In this document: positions 1 to 10,735 of the stretch, piece after piece
Layout: the number at the start of each line of letters is the position of its first letter
Numbering within the stretch: position 1 is the stretch's first letter
DNA from: Panulirus ornatus
Taxonomy: Eukaryota > Arthropoda > Malacostraca > Decapoda > Palinuridae
Assembly (NCBI RefSeq): GCF_036320965.1
Contig: NC_092230.1
Coordinates: 50,951,282 to 51,015,281 of the forward strand
Length of the DNA: 64,000 bases
Reading direction: 5' to 3'
Made by a program: the position numbers and the translations under genes
Notes under the pieces: generated by a model
Databases searched by the model: none
Told to the model about the DNA's origin: nothing
Seen by the model: the letters and a program-made list of their open reading frames with translations, nothing else

Positions 1-28
1 CTTGTATTAACTTTCTAAAATGGGAAAC

Positions 29-30
<2 letters not shown>
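1..30 (+). mobile_element. LINE-A 5' fragment cut by window edge
   Basis: These 30 bases match the end of the LINE-A 5' leader and its first codons (start at base 20, Met-Gly-Asn) as seen at 51617-51645 and, reversed, at 61134. The match stops abruptly at base 31, where a (TA)n tract begins, so the coding body is absent here. Confidence 0.7.

Positions 31-98
<68 letters not shown>
31..98. repeat. (TA)n microsatellite
   Basis: An uninterrupted AT dinucleotide run lies between a LINE-A 5' fragment and the A-rich tail of a short LINE-derived element on the - strand. Confidence 0.95.
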
Positions 99-101
<3 letters not shown>

Positions 102-348
102 TCTTTCTTTTTTTTTTTTTCAAACTATTCGCCATTTCCCGCATTAGCGAGGTAGCGTTAAGAACAGAGAACTGAGCCTTTGAGGGACTACCCTCACCTG
201 GCCCAATTCTCTGTTCCTTCTTTTGGAAAATTAAAAAAAAACGAGAGGGGAGGATTTCCAGCCCCCCGCTCCCTCCCCTTTTAGTCGCCTTCTACGACAC
301 GCAGGGAATACGTGGGAAGTATTCTTGCTCCCCTATCCCCAGGGATAA
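99..348 (-). mobile_element. Short LINE-A-derived element (SIDER-like)
   Basis: Read on the - strand this starts with the LINE-A head (ccctggggataggggag..., a tcccacgtattccctgcgtg motif, a GGGGGGCTGGAAATCC block) and continues into sequence related to the first codons of LINE-A. It then jumps to a terminal hairpin (cgctacctcgctaatgcggg) and a poly(A) tail. It has no coding capacity. It resembles trypanosome SIDER-type elements in design (5' end plus 3' end of an autonomous LINE), by analogy only. Similar copies lie at 4637-4889, 39884-40118 and 40131-40370. Confidence 0.7.
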
Positions 349-353
349 TATAT

Positions 354-1066
354 ATTTTTTTTTTTTTTTATACTTTGTTGCTGTCTCCCGCGTTTGCGAG
401 GTAGCGCAAGGAAACAGACGAAAGAAATGGCCCAACCCCCCCCATACACATATATATACATACGTCCACACACGCAAATATACATACCTACACAGCTTTC
501 CATGGTTTACCCCATACGCTTCACATGCCTTGATTCAATCCACTGACAGCACGTCAACCCCGGTATACCACATCGCTCCAATTCACTCTATTCCTTGCCC
601 TCCTTACACCCTCCTGCATGTTCAGGCCCCGATCACACAAAATCTTTTTCACTCCATCTTTCCACCTCCAATTTGGTCTCCCTCTTCTCCTTGCTCCCTC
701 CACCTCCGACACATATATCCTCTTGGTCAATCTTTCCTCACTCGTCCTCTCCATGTGCCCAAACCACTTCAAAACACCCTCTTCTGCTCTCTCAACCACG
801 CTCTTTTTATTTCCACACATCTCTCTTACCCTTACGTTACTCACTCGATCAAACCACCTCACACCACACATTGTCCTCAAACATCTCATTTCCAGCACAT
901 CCATCCTCCTGTGCACAACTCTATCCATAGCCCACGCCTCGCAACCATACAACATTGTTGGAACCACTATTCCTTCAAACATACCCATTTTTGCTTTCCG
1001 AGATAATGTTCTCGACTTCCACACATTCTTCAAGGCCCCCAGAATTTTCGCCCCCTCCCCCACCCT
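354..1066 (-). mobile_element. LINE-A, 5'-truncated copy
   Basis: The copy reads on the - strand and keeps the last 169 codons of the ORF (554-1063: [19 protein letters not shown] through WSDVVYRG), the short-type 3' UTR, the terminal hairpin at about 377-411 and a poly(A) tail (355-371 as T on this strand). The reverse transcriptase is lost. A 15-bp TA stretch joins it head-to-head to the next LINE-A copy on the + strand. Confidence 0.9.
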
Positions 1067-1079
1067 ATATATATATATA

Positions 1080-2373
1080 TGGATTTGAATGTAGCATTTA
1101 TGGATATGGAGAAGGCATATGATAGAGTTGATAGAGATGCTCTGTGGAAGGTATTAAGAATATATGGTGTGGGAGGCAAGTTGTTAGAAGCAGTGAAAAG
1201 TTTTTATCGAGGTTGTAAGGCATGTGTATGTGTAGGAAGAGAGGAAAGTGATTGGTTCTCAGTGAATGTAGGTTTGCGGCAGGGGTGTGTGATGTCTCCA
1301 TGGTTGTTTAATTTGTTTATGGATGGGGTTGTTAGGGAGGTGAATGCAAGAGTTTTGGAAAGAGGGGCAAGTATGAAGTCTGTTGGGGATGAGAGAGCTT
1401 GGGAAGTGAGTCAGTTGCTGTTCGCTGATGATACAGCGCTGGTGGCTGATTCATGTGAGAAACTGCAGAAGCTGGTGACTGAGTTTGGTAAAGTGTGTGA
1501 AAGAAGAAAGTTAAGAGTCAATGTGAATAAGAGCAAGGTTATTAGGTACAGTAGGGTTGAGGGTCAAGTCAATTGGGAGGTAAGTTTGAATGAAAAAAAC
1601 TGAAGGAAGTAAAGTGTTTTAGATATCTGGGAGTGGATCTGGCAGCGGATGGAACCATGGAAGCGGAAGTGGATCATAGGGTGGGGGAGGGGGCGAAAAT
1701 CCTGGGAGCCTTGAAGAATGTGTGGAAGTTGAGAACATTTTCTCGGAAAGCAAAAATGGGTATGTTTGAAGGAATAGTGGTTCCAACAATTTTGTATGGT
1801 TGCGAGGCGTGGGCTATGGATAGAGTTGTGCGCAGGAGGGTGGATGTGCTGGAAATGAGATGTTTGAGGACAATGTGTGGTATGAGGTGGTTTGATGGAG
1901 TAAGTAACGTAAGGGTAAGAGAGATGTGTGGAAATAAAAAGAGCGTGGTTGAGAGAGCAGAAGAGGGTGTTTTGAAATGGTTTGGGCACATGGAGAGAAT
2001 GAGTGAGGAAAGATTGACCAAGAGGATATATGTGTCGGAGGTGGAGGGAATGAGGAGAAGTGGGAGACCAAATTGGAGGTGGAAAGATGGAGTGAAAAAG
2101 ATTTTGTGTGATCGGGGCCTGAACATGCAGGAGGGTGAAAGGAGGGCAAGGAATAGAGTGAATTGGATCGATGTGGTATACCGGGGTTGACGTGCTGTCA
2201 GTGGATTGAATCAGGGCATGTGAAGCGTCTGGGGTAAACCATGGAAAGCTGTGTAGGTATGTATATTTGCGTGTGTGGACGTATGTATATACATGTGTAT
2301 GGGGGTGGGTTGGGCCATTTCTTTTTTCTGTTTCCTTGCGCTACCTCGCAAACGCGGGAGACAGCGACAAAGC
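1080..2373 (+). mobile_element. LINE-A, 5'-truncated copy with frameshift
   Basis: It starts inside the RT at motif A (FMDMEKAYDRVD) and includes the catalytic FADD motif (LLFADDTALVAD, about 1420-1455) and the C-terminal region. A 1-bp deletion near 1589 (NEKN then stop) breaks the frame, which resumes at 1633-2190. The 3' UTR is the short type and ends with the hairpin (about 2333-2372) and an A-rich tail running into (TA)n. Confidence 0.92.
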
Positions 2374-2508
<135 letters not shown>

Positions 2509-2769
2509 ATGCTACTACGTTTGTGAATCAAGAACCATTGCAACACAAACCTCGCCAGGTGGAAGAGTGTCCCGCAGTGTATTGAGACAGACTTCCCCAG
2601 AACTTTTTTTAAAGGGGAAGTAAATGTTTATAGTTGTGCTATTGGAGTGATAGTTTTCATACATGGTGCTTTGACAAGAAAATAGTGAAATTGGAAAAAA
2701 CGTAGCTTAGACATTGAAGCTTATTGATACTGTGGTTAAATTGATGAGAACTACTATTGACGTTTGTGA
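2509..2769 (+). repeat. Unclassified repeat X, partial copy
   Basis: About 260 bp match 51038-51300 (+) and, inverted, 55060-55315. The left part has an open frame ([21 protein letters not shown]) that ends at a stop near 2583. The shared sequence breaks off at gacgtttgtg, where a LINE-A RT fragment begins without any gap. I do not recognise the family. The run of codons followed by an AT-rich non-coding part (with AATAAA in the longer copy) looks like the 3' end of a transcript that has been copied around. Confidence 0.6.
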
Positions 2770-4603
2770 TGTGAGAAGGAGATGGAGTGAGTATTTTGAA
2801 GGTTTGTTGAATGTGTTTGATGATAGAGTGGCAGATATAGGGTGTTTTGTTCGAGGTGGTGTGCAAAGTGCGAGGGTTAGGGAAAATGATTTGGTAAACA
2901 GAGAAGAGGTAGTAAAAGCTTTGCGGAAGATGAAAGCCGGCAAGGCAGCAGGTTTGGATGGTATTGCAGTGGAATTTATTAAGAAAGGGGGTGACTGTAT
3001 TGTTGACTGGTTGGTAAGGTTATTTAATGTATGTATGACTCATGGTGAGGTGCCTGAGGATTGGCGGAATGCGTGCATATTGCCATTGTACAAAGGCAAA
3101 GGGGATAAGAGTGAGTGCTCAAATTACAGAGGTATAAGTTTGTTGAGTATTCCTGGCAAATTATATGGGAGGGTATTGATTGAGAGGGTGAAGGCATGTA
3201 CAGAGCATCAGATTGGGGAAGAGCAGTGTGGTTTCAGAAGTGGTAGAGGATGTGTGGATCAGGTGTTTGCTTTGAAGAATGTATATGAGAAATACTTAGA
3301 AAAGCAAATGGATTTGTATGTAGCATTTATGGATCTGGAGAAGGCATATGATAGAGTTGATAGAGATGCTCTGTGGAAGGTATTAAGAATATATGGTGTG
3401 GGAGGCAAGTTGTTAGAAGCAGTGAAAAGTTTTTATCGAGGATGTAAGGCATGTGTACGTGTAGGAAGAGAGGAAAGTGATAGGTTCTCAGTGAATGTAG
3501 GTTTGTGGCAGGGGTGTGTGATGTCTCCATGGTTGTTTAATTTGTTTATGGATGGGGTTGTTAGGGAGGTAAATGCAAGAGTTTTGGAAAGAGGGGCAAG
3601 TATGATGTCTGTTGGGGATGAGAGAGCTTGGGAAGTGAGTCAGTTGTTGTTCGCTGATGATACAGCGCTGGTGGCTGATTCATGTGAGAAAATGCAGAAG
3701 CTGGTGACTGAGTTTGGTAAAGTGTGTGGAAGAAGAAAGTTAAGAGTAAATGTGAATAAGAGCAAGGTTATTAGGTACAGTAGGGTTGAGGGTCAAGTCA
3801 ATTGGGAGGTGAGTTTGAATGGAGAAAAACTGGAGGAAGTGAAGTGTTTTAGATATCTGGGAGTGGATCTGGCAGCGGATGGAACCATGGAAGCGGAAGT
3901 GGATCATAGGGTGGGGGAGGGGGCGAAAATTCTGGGGGCCTTGAAGAATGTGTGGAAGTCGAGAACATTATCTCGGAAAGCAAAAATGGATATGTTTGAA
4001 GGAATAGTGGTTCCAACAATGTTGTATGGTTGCGAGGCGTGGGCTATGGATAGAGTTGTGCGCAGGAGGATGGATGTGCTGGAAATGAGATGTTTGAGGA
4101 CAATGTGTGGTGTGAGATGGTTTGATCGAGTGAGTAACGTAAGGGTAAGAGAGATGTGTGGAAATAAAAAGAGCGTGGTTGAGAGAGCAGAAGAGGGTGT
4201 TTTGAAGTGGTTTGGGCACATGGAGAGAATGAGTGAGGAAAGATTGACCAAGAGGATACATGTGTCGGAGGTGGAGGGAACGAGGAGAAGAGGGAGACCA
4301 AATTGGAGGTGGAAAGATGGAGTGAAAAAGATTTTGTGTGATCGGGGCCTGAACATGCAGGAGGGTGAAAGGAGGGCAAGGAATAGAGTGAATTGGAGCG
4401 ATGTGGTATACCGGGGTTGACGTGCTGTAAGTGGATTGAATCAAGGCATGTGAAGCGTCTGGGGTAAACCATGGAGAGCTGTGTAGGTATGTATATTTGC
4501 GTGTGTGGACGTATGTATATACATGTGTATGGGGGGGTTGGGCCATTTCTTTCGTCTGTTTCCTTGCGCTACCTCGCAAACGCGGGAGACAGCGACAAAG
4601 TAT

Positions 4604-4620
<17 letters not shown>
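2770..4620 (+). mobile_element. LINE-A, 5'-truncated, RT frame intact
   Basis: This copy lacks the endonuclease and begins at DVRRRWSEYFEGLL. From there the frame is open to the natural stop at 4420: the RT fingers and palm with KAAGLDGIAVEFIK, the GFRSGRGCVDQVFALKN block, FMDLEKAYDRVD (motif A), QGCVMSPWLFNLFMDG (motif B) and FADD (motif C). The C-terminal region ends SDVVYRG. The apparent start codon at 2714 lies in repeat X, so it is an accident of fusion. The 3' UTR is short; the terminal hairpin is 4564-4598, followed by A and TA. Confidence 0.93.
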
Positions 4621-4635
<15 letters not shown>

Positions 4636-4636
4636 T

Positions 4637-4871
4637 AAGGGATAGGGGATTAAGAATACTTCCCACGTATTCCCTGCGTGTCGTAGAAGGCGACTAAAAA
4701 GGGAGGGAGTGGGGGGCTGGAAATCCTCCCCTCTCGTTTTTTTTTTTTTTTTTTTTTTTTTTTTTCCAAAAGAAGGAACAGAGGGGGCCAGGTGAGGATA
4801 TTCCAAAAAAGGCCCAGTCCTCTGTTCTTAACGCTACCTTGCTATCGCGGGAAATAGCGAATAGTATGAAA

Positions 4872-4889
<18 letters not shown>
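4637..4889 (+). mobile_element. Short LINE-A-derived element (SIDER-like)
   Basis: It is a + strand copy of the short element: a LINE-A-like head from gggatagggg, the cccacgtattccctgcgtgt block, a long internal poly(T) (4738-4765) that replaces a short T stretch in other copies, then a 3' hairpin remnant and poly(A). It lies immediately downstream of a LINE-A tail with a 17-bp TA stretch between them. The order is head-to-tail. Confidence 0.7.
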
Positions 4890-4910
<21 letters not shown>

Positions 4911-4911
<1 letters not shown>

Positions 4912-5145
4912 CAAACTGTGAGATAACAACTTTGGTATCCCCTCCATGAAGTGTAAATGTTTCAAATTGTACACTGTTCACCACCTTCGCCACACTCCAG
5001 CAGTGCAACAGTTCTTTCCTGGCCTGCTTTCCTTCATCTCCATCTCCTTATTCCTCATGCTGGAAACCTTTTTTGTAGCTAAGGGTTTGGTGGAGAAGCT
5101 GGCTCTTTTTCTCTTCCTTCTGTCATTAAAGTATCATTTTAATAG
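4911..5145. other. Non-repetitive stretch, no gene recognised
   Basis: This is single-copy-looking sequence between the short element and the candidate exon. An open frame (4946-5248) spans it but is hydrophobic, low in codon structure and runs into the minisatellite, so I do not call it a gene. Confidence 0.4.
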
Positions 5146-5186
5146 AAGAGGAAGCAAATTCAAGCAAATATCTAAAGGAGATGAAG
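5146..5186 (+). CDS. Candidate small upstream exon of the RUNDC1-like gene
   Basis: The 41-nt stretch is preceded by a T-rich tract ending in AG (5144-5145) and followed by AAG|GTGAGG, a good donor. Read so that it ends in phase 0, it encodes EEANSSKYLKEMK, charged and coiled-coil-like, and phase 0 is what the next exon (11988) needs. Stops lie upstream in the same frame (TAA at 5127), as expected of an intron. The evidence is splice-site and phase consistency only; it could be chance. If it is real, the minisatellite begins exactly at the first base of the following intron. Confidence 0.3.
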
Positions 5187-8100
5187 GTGAGGACATTGAT
5201 CCTCAGGTACTTGTGGTGGGGGAGGTGAGGACATTGTTCCTCAGGTAGTGGTGGTGGAGGTGAGGACATTGTTCCTCAGGTAGTGGTGGTGGAGGTGAGG
5301 ACATTGTTCCTCAGGTAGTGGTGGGGGAGGTGAGGACATTGTTCCTCAGGTAGTGGTGGTGGAGGTGAGGACATTGTTCCTCAGGTACTTGTGGTGGGGG
5401 AGGTGAGGACATTGTTCCTCAGGTAGTGGTGGGGGAGGTGAGGACATTGTTCCTCAGGTAGTGGTTGGGGAGGTGAGGACATTGTTCCTCAGGTACTTGT
5501 GGTGGGGGAGGTAAGGACATTGTTCCTCAGGTAGTGGTGGGGGAGGTGAGGACATTGTTCCTCAGGTCGTAGTTGGGGAGATGAGGACATTGTTCCTCAG
5601 GTAGTGGTTGGGGAGGTGAGGACATTGTTCCTCAGGTACTTGTGGTGGGGGAGGTGAGGACATTGTTCCTCAGGTAGTGGTGGGGGAGGTGAGGACATTG
5701 TTCCTCAGGTCGTGGTTGGGGAGATGAGGACATTGTTCCTCAGGTAGTGGTTGGGGAGGTGAGGACATTGTTCCTCAGGTACTTGTGGTGGGGGAGGTGA
5801 GGACATTGTTCCTCAGGTAGTGGTGGGGAAGGTGAGGACATTGTTCCTCAGGTCGTGGTTGGGGAGATGAGGACATTGTTCCTCAGGTAGTGGTTGGGGA
5901 GGTGAGGACATTGTTCCTCAGGTACTTGTGGTGGGGGAGGTGAGGACATTGTTCCTCAGGTAGTGGTGGGGGAGGTGAGGACATTGTTCCTCAGGTCGTG
6001 GTTGGGGAGATGAGGACATTGTTCCTCAGGTAGTGGTTGGGGAGGTGAGGACATTGTTCCTCAGGTACTTGTGGTGGGGGAGGTGAGGACATTGTTCCTC
6101 AGGTAGTGGTGGGGGAGGTGAGGACATTGTTCCTCAGGTACTTGTGGTGGGGGAGGTGAGGACATTGTTCCTCAGGTCGTGGTTAGGGAGGTGAGGACAT
6201 TGTTCCTCAGGTACTTGTGGTGGGGGAGGTGAGGACATTGTTCCTCAGGTAGTGGTGGGGGAGGTGAAGACATTGTTCCTCAGGTAGTGGTTGGGGAGGT
6301 GAGGACATTGTTCCTCAGGTACTTTTGGTGGGGGAGATGAGGACATTGTTCCTCAGGTAGTGGTGGGGGAGGTGAGGACATTGTTCCTCAGGTACTTGTG
6401 GTGGGGGAGATGAGGACATTGTTCCTCAGGTAGTGGTGGGGGAGGTGAGGACATTGTTCCTCAGGTACTTGTGGTGGAGGAGGTGAGGACATTGTTCCTC
6501 AGGTAGTGGTGGGGGAGGTGAGGACATTGTTCCTCAGGTACTTGTGGTGGGGGAGGTGAGGACATTGTTCCTCAGGTACTTGTGGTGGGGGAGGTGAGGA
6601 CATTGTTCCTCAGGTAGTGGTTGGGGAGGTGAGGACATTGTTCCTCAGGTACTTGTGGTGGGGGAGGTGAGGACATTGTTCCTCAGGTACTTGTGGTGGG
6701 GGAGGTGAGGACATTGTTCCTCAGGTAGTGGTTGGGGAGGTGAGGACATTGTTCCTCAGGTAGTGGTTGGGGAGGTGAGGACATTGTTCCTCAGGTAGTG
6801 GTTGGGGAGGTGAGGATATTGTTCCTCAGGTACTTGTGGTGGGGGAGGTGAGGACATTGTTCCTCAGGTAGTGGTGGGGGAGGTGAGGACATTGTTCCTC
6901 AGGTACTTGTGGTGGGGGAGGTGAGGACATTGTTCCTCAGGTAGTGGTGGGGAAGGTGAGGATATTGTTCCTCAGGTAGTGGTGGGGAGGTGAGGACATT
7001 GTTCCTCAGGTACTTGTGGTGGGGGAGGTGAGGACATTGTTCCTCAGGTAGTGGTGGGGGAGGTGAGGACATTGTTCCTCAGTAGTGGTTGGGGAGGTGA
7101 GGACATTGTTCCTCAGGTAGTGGTGGGGGAGGTGAGGACATTGTTCCTCAGGTAGTGGTGGGGGAGGTGAGGATATTGTTCCTCAGGTACTTGTGGTGGG
7201 GGAGGTGAGGACATTGTTCCTCAGGTACTTGTGGTGGGGGAGGTGAGGACATTGTTCCTCAGGTAGTGGTGGGGGAGGTGAGGACATTGTTCCTCAGGTA
7301 CTTGTGGTGGGGGAGGTGAGGACATTGTTCCTCAGGTACTTGTGGTGGGGGAGGTGAGGACATTGTTCCTCAGGTAGTGGTTGGGGAGGTGAGGACATTG
7401 TTCCTCAGGTACTTGTGGTGGGGGAGGTGAGGACATTGTTCCTCAGGTAGTGGTGGGGGAGGTGAGGACATTGTTCCTCAGGTAGTGGTTGGGGAGGTGA
7501 GGATATTGTTCCTCAGGTACTTGTGGTGGGGGAGGTGAGGACATTGTTCCTCAGGTAGTGGTGGGGGAGGTGAGGACATTGTTCCTCAGGTAGTGGTGGG
7601 GGAGGTGAGGATATTGTTCCTCAGGTACTTGTGGTGGGGGAGGTGAGGACATTGTTCCTCAGGTAGTGGTGGGGGAGGTGAGGACATTGTTCCTCAGGTA
7701 GTGGTGGGGGAGGTGAGGACATTGTTCCTCAGGTACTTGTGGTGGGGGAGGTGAGGACATTGTTCCTCAGGTAGTGGTGGGGGAGGTGAGGACATTGTTC
7801 CTCAGGTACTTGTGGTGGGGGAGGTGAGGACATTGTTCCTCAGGTAGTGGTGGGGGAGGTGAGGACATTGTTCCTCAGGTATGTGGTGGGGGAGGTGAGG
7901 ACATTGTTCCTCAGGTACTTGTGGTGGGGGAGGTGAGGACATTGTTCCTCAGGTAGTGGTGGGGGAGGTGAGGACATTGTTCCTCAGGTACTTGTGGTGG
8001 GGGAGGTGAGGACATTGTTCCTCAGGTACTTGTGGTGGGGGAGGTGAGGACATTGTTCCTCAGGTACTTGTGGTGGGGGAGGTGAGGACATTGTTCCTCA

Positions 8101-10382
8101 GGTACTGTGGTGGGGGAGGTGAGGACATTGTTCCTCAGGTACTTGTGGTGGGGGAGGTGAGGACATTGTTCCTCAGGTATGTGGTGGGGGAGGTGAGGAC
8201 ATTGTTCCTCAGGTAGTGGTGGGGGAGGTGAGGACATTGTTCCTCAGGTACTGTGGTGGGGGAGGTGAGGACATTGTTCCTCAGGTACTTGTGGTGGGGG
8301 AGGTGAGGACATTGTTCCTCAGGTACTGTGGTGGGGGAGGGTGAGGACATTGTTCCTCAGGTACTTGTGGTGGGGGAGGTGAGGACATTGTTCCTCAGGT
8401 ACTGTGGTGGGGGAGGTGAGGACATTGTTCCTCAGGTTGTGGTGGGGGAGGTGAGGACATTGTTCCTCAGGTAGTGGTTGGGGAGGTGAGGACATTGTTC
8501 CTCAGGTACTGTGGTGGGGGAGGTGAGGACATTGTTCCTCAGGTACTTGTGGTGGGGGAGGTGAGGACATTGTTCCTCAGGTAGTGGTGGGGGAGGTGAG
8601 GACATTGTTCCTCAGGTACTTGTGGTGGGGGAGGTGAGGACATTGTTCCTCAGGTAGTGGTGGGGGAGGTGAGGACATTGTTCCTCAGGTAGTGGTGGGG
8701 GAGGTGAGGACATTGTTCCTCAGGTAGTGGTGGGGGAGGTGAGGACATTGTTCCTCAGGTATGTGGTGGGGGAGGTGAGGACATTGTTCCTCAGGTAGTG
8801 GTGGGGGAGGTGAGGACATTGTTCCTCAGGTAGTGGTGGGGGAGGTGAGGACATTGTTCCTCAGGTAGTGGTGGGGGAGGTGAGGACATTGTTCCTCAGG
8901 TACTGTGGTGGGGGAGGTGAGGACATTGTTCCTCAGGTAGTGGTGGGGGAGGTGAGGACATTGTTCCTCAGGTACTTGTGGTGGGGGAGGTGAGGACATT
9001 GTTCCTCAGGTAGTGGTGGGGGAGGTGAGGACATTGTTCCTCAGGTAGTGGTGGGGGAGGTGAGGACATTGTTCCTCAGGTACTGTGGTGGGGGAGGTGA
9101 GGACATTGTTCCTCAGGTACTTGTGGTGGGGTAGGTGAGGACATTGTTCCTCAGGTACTTGTGGTGGGGGAGGTGAGGACTATTGTTCCTCAGGTACTTG
9201 GTGGTGGGGGAGGTGAGGACATTGTTCTCAGGTACTTGTGGTGGGGGAGGTGAGGAACATTGTTCCTCAGGTAGTGGTGGGGAGTGAGGACATTGTTCCT
9301 CAGGTAGTGGTGGGGGGAGGTGAGGATATTGTTCCTCAGGTAGTGTTGGGAGATGAGGACATTGTTCCTCAGGTACTTGAGGTGGGGGAGGTGAGGACAT
9401 TGTTCCTCAGTACTGTGGTGGGGGAGGTGAGGACATTGTTCTCAGGGTACTTGTGGTGGGGGAGGTGAGGACATTGTTCCTCAGGTAGTGGTGGGGGGAG
9501 GTGAGGACATTGTCCTCAGGTAGTGTGGGGGGAGGTGAGGACATTGTTCTCAGGTAGTTGGTGGTGGGGGAGTAAGGACATTGTTCTCAGGTAGTGGTGG
9601 GGGAAGGTGAGGACATTGTTCCTCAGGTCGTTGGTGGGGGAGGGTGAGGACATTGTTCCTCAGGTATTGGTGGTGGGGGAGGTAAGGACATTGTTCCTCA
9701 GGTAGTGGTGGGGGAGGTGAGGACATTGTTCCTCAGGTACTTGTGGTGGGGGAGGTGAGGACATTGTTCCTCAGGTAGTGGTGGGGGAGGTGAGGATATT
9801 GTTCCTCAGGTAGTGGTTGGGGAGGTGAGGACATTGTTCCTCAGGTACTTGTGGTGGGGGAGGTGAGGACGTTGATCCTCAGGTAGTGGTGGTGGAGGTG
9901 AGGATATTGTTCCTCAGGTACTTGTGGTGGGGGAGGTGAGGACATTGTTCCTCAGGTAGTGGTGGGGGAGGTGAGGACATTGTTCTTCAGGTACTTGTGG
10001 TGGGGGAGGTGAGGACATTGTTCCTCAGGTAGTGGTGGGGGAGGTGAGGATATTGTTCCTCAGGTAGTGGTTGGGGAGGTGAGGACATTGTTCCTCAGGT
10101 ACTTGTGGTGTAGGAGGTGAGGATATTGTTCCTGAGGTAGTGGTTGGGACGGTGAGGAGTGCTGTTCTTCAAGTATTGGTGGGGGGAGGTGAGGAGCACT
10201 GTTCTTCAGGTAGTGGTGGGGGAGGTGAGAACATTGTTCTTCAGGTACTGGTGGGGGAGGTGAGGACATTGTTCTTCAGGTACTGGTGGGGGAGGTGAGG
10301 ACATTGTTCTTCAGGTACTGGTGGGGGAGGTGAGGACATTGTTCCTGAGGTAGTGGTGGGGGAGATGAGGGCATTGTTCTTC
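5187..10382 (+). repeat. G-rich minisatellite, about 140 units of 35-38 bp
   Basis: Tandem units share the 20-bp core gtgaggacattgttcctcag followed by a G-rich spacer of 15 bp (gtagtggtgggggag), 16, 17 or 18 bp (gtacttgtggtgggggag). Spacer variants are interspersed, and at 5493-6064 four units form an exact 143-bp higher-order repeat, present four times. The right edge (10130-10382) has decayed units (gtgctgttcttcaagtattgg). The array is intronic if the gene model is right. The spacers have several runs of two to five G, so G-quadruplex folding is possible. Open frames here on either strand (for example 8022-8350, 9113-9468) are by-products of the repeat. Confidence 0.98.
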
Positions 10383-10735
10383 ACTATCACCACCACAACT
10401 CTCCATAAGTGTCACCACCACCACCTCCACTACTATTTTCCATCTGTATCACCACCACCACCACCACCACTACTACTCCCCATCAATATCACCACCATTA
10501 CCACCACCACTATTACTCCCCATCTGTATCATCACCACCACTATTACTCCCCATCTGTATCACCACCACCACCACTACTCCCCATAAGTATCACCACCAC
10601 TACCACCACCGCTGTTACTTCTCATCTGCATCACCACCACTACTACTCCCCATCAGTATCACCACCACTACCACCACCACCACTGCCACCACCACCACTA
10701 TTACCCCCCTTCTTTATCACCACCTTCACACCAAC
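10383..10735 (+). repeat. (ACC/ACT)n-rich degenerate minisatellite
   Basis: Triplets caccac and tatcacc alternate with tactccccatctgtat in irregular units of roughly 35-60 bp. The strand composition flips from G-rich to C-rich at the junction with the preceding array. Smaller patches of the same triplets recur at about 10881-10930. Confidence 0.9.

Noticed and set aside
3904..4356. Long frames opposite LINE-A (starting [33 protein letters not shown]), recurring beside every copy
   Set aside because: They are antisense shadows of the LINE-A coding sequence and appear only where the sense frame is conserved.
4946..5248. A 100-codon open frame with a membrane-like segment
   Set aside because: It runs into the minisatellite, overlaps a candidate exon in another frame and shows no family resemblance.
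8022..9468. Open frames encoding PPP/HLPHH-type repeats
   Set aside because: They are by-products of a minisatellite whose unit lacks stops in some frames.
5187..10382. CRISPR-like array of regular repeats
   Set aside because: Spacers are near-identical G-rich variants of one another rather than unique sequences, the setting is eukaryotic, and no cas genes exist. It is a minisatellite.
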